From Planctomycetota bacterium (GTDB lineage Bacteria > Planctomycetota > Planctomycetia > Pirellulales > Pirellulaceae), in assembly GCA_014238905.1 (NCBI GenBank), contig JABAAE010000015.1, forward strand, positions 1 through 64,000: a stretch of 64,000 nucleotides of DNA, given 5' to 3'. Made by a program: the position numbers and the translations under genes. The notes beneath the pieces were generated by a model that was given only the letters and a program-made list of their open reading frames with translations, was not told where the DNA came from and searched no databases. Below, piece after piece: positions 63,030 to 64,000 of the stretch. The number at the start of each line of letters is the position of its first letter. Position 1 is the stretch's first letter.

Positions 63030-64000
63030 ATGCTGTCGTTGATCCTGATTCTAGGAGGATTCAGTATTGAAATCCTTCCATTTGGCCAACCAATTGCGGC
63101 CGCCGATTTACCCAACATCCTTTGGATGAGCTGTGAAGATATTAGCCCCAACCTTGGGTGCTATGGAGATCAGTACGCCTAGACTCCCAACCTTGACGCA
63201 TTAGCCTCTAAGGGTGTTCGATTCGATCGAGCTTTTACTCATTCGGGAGTTTGCGCCGTTCTCAGAAGTGGAGTTATCACTGGCGTCTATCCCATTTCGA
63301 TTGGCTCCCAGCACATGCGTAGTCGAATCGTCACTCCCTCCAATATCAAGTGCTTTACTGAATACCTGAGAGCGAAGGGATACTATTGCACCAATCGCAG
63401 CAAAACCGATTACCAATTTGAGCCACCCACAACGGCTTGGGATCGGCAAGGCACCCAACACGGGGACTGGCGTGGACGAGGACAGAAACAGCCTTTTTTT
63501 TTCAGTAATCAACCTGACCGTGTGCCATGAAAGTCAAATTCGCCATAGCGAAAAACGACCCCAGCAAATCCTCAACAAACTAAACCCCGAGCAAATCCAT
63601 GACCCCGAAAAAGCGGGTCCATTCTTGCCTCCGTATATTCCCAACACCCCGGAGGCACGCAAAAACCGGGCATGGTATCAAGACAATATTTCTGAAATGG
63701 ATCGCCAAGCTGGAAACATCCTTCAAAAACTGGAAGACGATGGTCTATCCGACAACACGCTTGTCGTTTTCTGGTCAGATCATGGACAAGGAATGCCTAG
63801 AGGTAAAAGATGGATTTATGACTCAGGTACGCATGTGCCAGTCATCATGCGATGGCCCGGAAAACTAGCGGCCGGCAGATCGCGAGAAGACCTGGTTTCG
63901 CTGATTGACCTCACCGCGACCACACTCTGTTGCCGGAATCAGTCCCCCAGAATACATGCACGGCAGGGTTCTGATTGGCAACGAACAAGAACAGGAACCC
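63030..64000 (+). pseudogene. Sulfatase pseudogene, truncated by the window end
   Basis: A third sulfatase that has decayed. The start ATG at 63030 begins a signal-like segment (ILILGGFSIEIL), then LPNILWMSCEDISPNLGCYGD (metal region). An in-frame TAG at 63180-63182 follows the YGDQYA segment, just where TPNLDALAS continues in the same frame. The active site reads CAVLR in place of CxPxR, so the formylglycine position is lost. At 63494-63502 a run of nine T gives a +1 shift, after which frame 1 continues (SVINLTVCHESQIRH, then WSDHGQGMPRGKRWIYDSGT near 63770). A further one-base shift occurs near 63928 (TTL followed by AGISPPEYMHG in another frame). Four lesions cannot be sequencing error alone. 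Confidence 0.85.

Overview
The window is about 48% G+C by eye, carries no rRNA or tRNA gene that I could find, and reads as chromosome of a planctomycete. The evidence is the gene families: a DUF1501 protein, a PSD1-type protein (Planctomycete cytochrome C + DUF1549 + DUF1553), a PVC-type cytochrome c/propeller protein, formylglycine sulfatases, a DUF6666-like barrel protein and an SMP-30/esterase fusion. MlaE-MlaF-MlaD and an LptF/LptG permease indicate a diderm envelope. Order or family cannot be fixed from sequence alone; Pirellulales-like is a guess.

Layout. 1-7.7 kb: secreted catabolic block (DUF1501, sulfatase, a degenerate SGNH-propeller fusion on the other strand, PSD1). 7.7-9.4 kb: small island with an attC-like integron recombination site between a 143-residue ORF and a GrpB-family gene, with no integrase in sight. 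9.6-13.8 kb: csrA, mtnA, sodium symporter, tadA. 14-21.9 kb: secreted endonuclease/phosphatase-fold protein, a sigma-54 two-component pair, an LptF-type permease, a PP2C phosphatase with membrane anchor, and a PEGA lipoprotein. 22.1-25.1 kb: mlaE-mlaF-mlaD phospholipid-transport operon, divergent from a FixJ-like regulator. 26.1-28.6 kb: short SecA-like ATPase followed by a FabZ-like dehydratase. 28.7-32.7 kb: three exported proteins on the minus strand, two sharing one uncharacterised domain. 33-40.9 kb: an exported protein, dtd, a second sulfatase, an MBOAT/SGNH O-acylation pair, and a beta-barrel-like protein with a clear terminator. 41-45 kb: glycosyltransferase, surE, miaE, lipoprotein. 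45.1-49.8 kb: Hsp90-like ATPase followed by a 902-residue TPR-like protein with an acidic tail. 49.9-53.8 kb: YdjM-like membrane protein, CvpA, 1.2 kb of apparently non-coding DNA, PDZ protein. 54-60.1 kb: propeller/esterase fusion, PVC cytochrome protein, HAD hydrolase. 60.1-64 kb: Ski2-like helicase, a tiny membrane protein, and a decayed sulfatase running off the window.

How the genes work together. The sulfatase, DUF1501, PSD1 and PVC-cytochrome genes fit the planctomycete style of degrading sulfated polysaccharides, although the actual substrates cannot be read from sequence. The Mla, Lpt, MBOAT, CvpA and lipoprotein genes serve envelope upkeep. Several conserved housekeeping genes (tadA, dtd, miaE, mtnA, surE) lie between them.

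The strongest leads for something new are the Hsp90-like/TPR two-gene unit, the attC-bearing cassette island, the short SecA paired with a FabZ-like enzyme, the secreted pair with a shared unnamed domain, and an SGNH domain that has lost two of its signature residues but is kept fused to a propeller.
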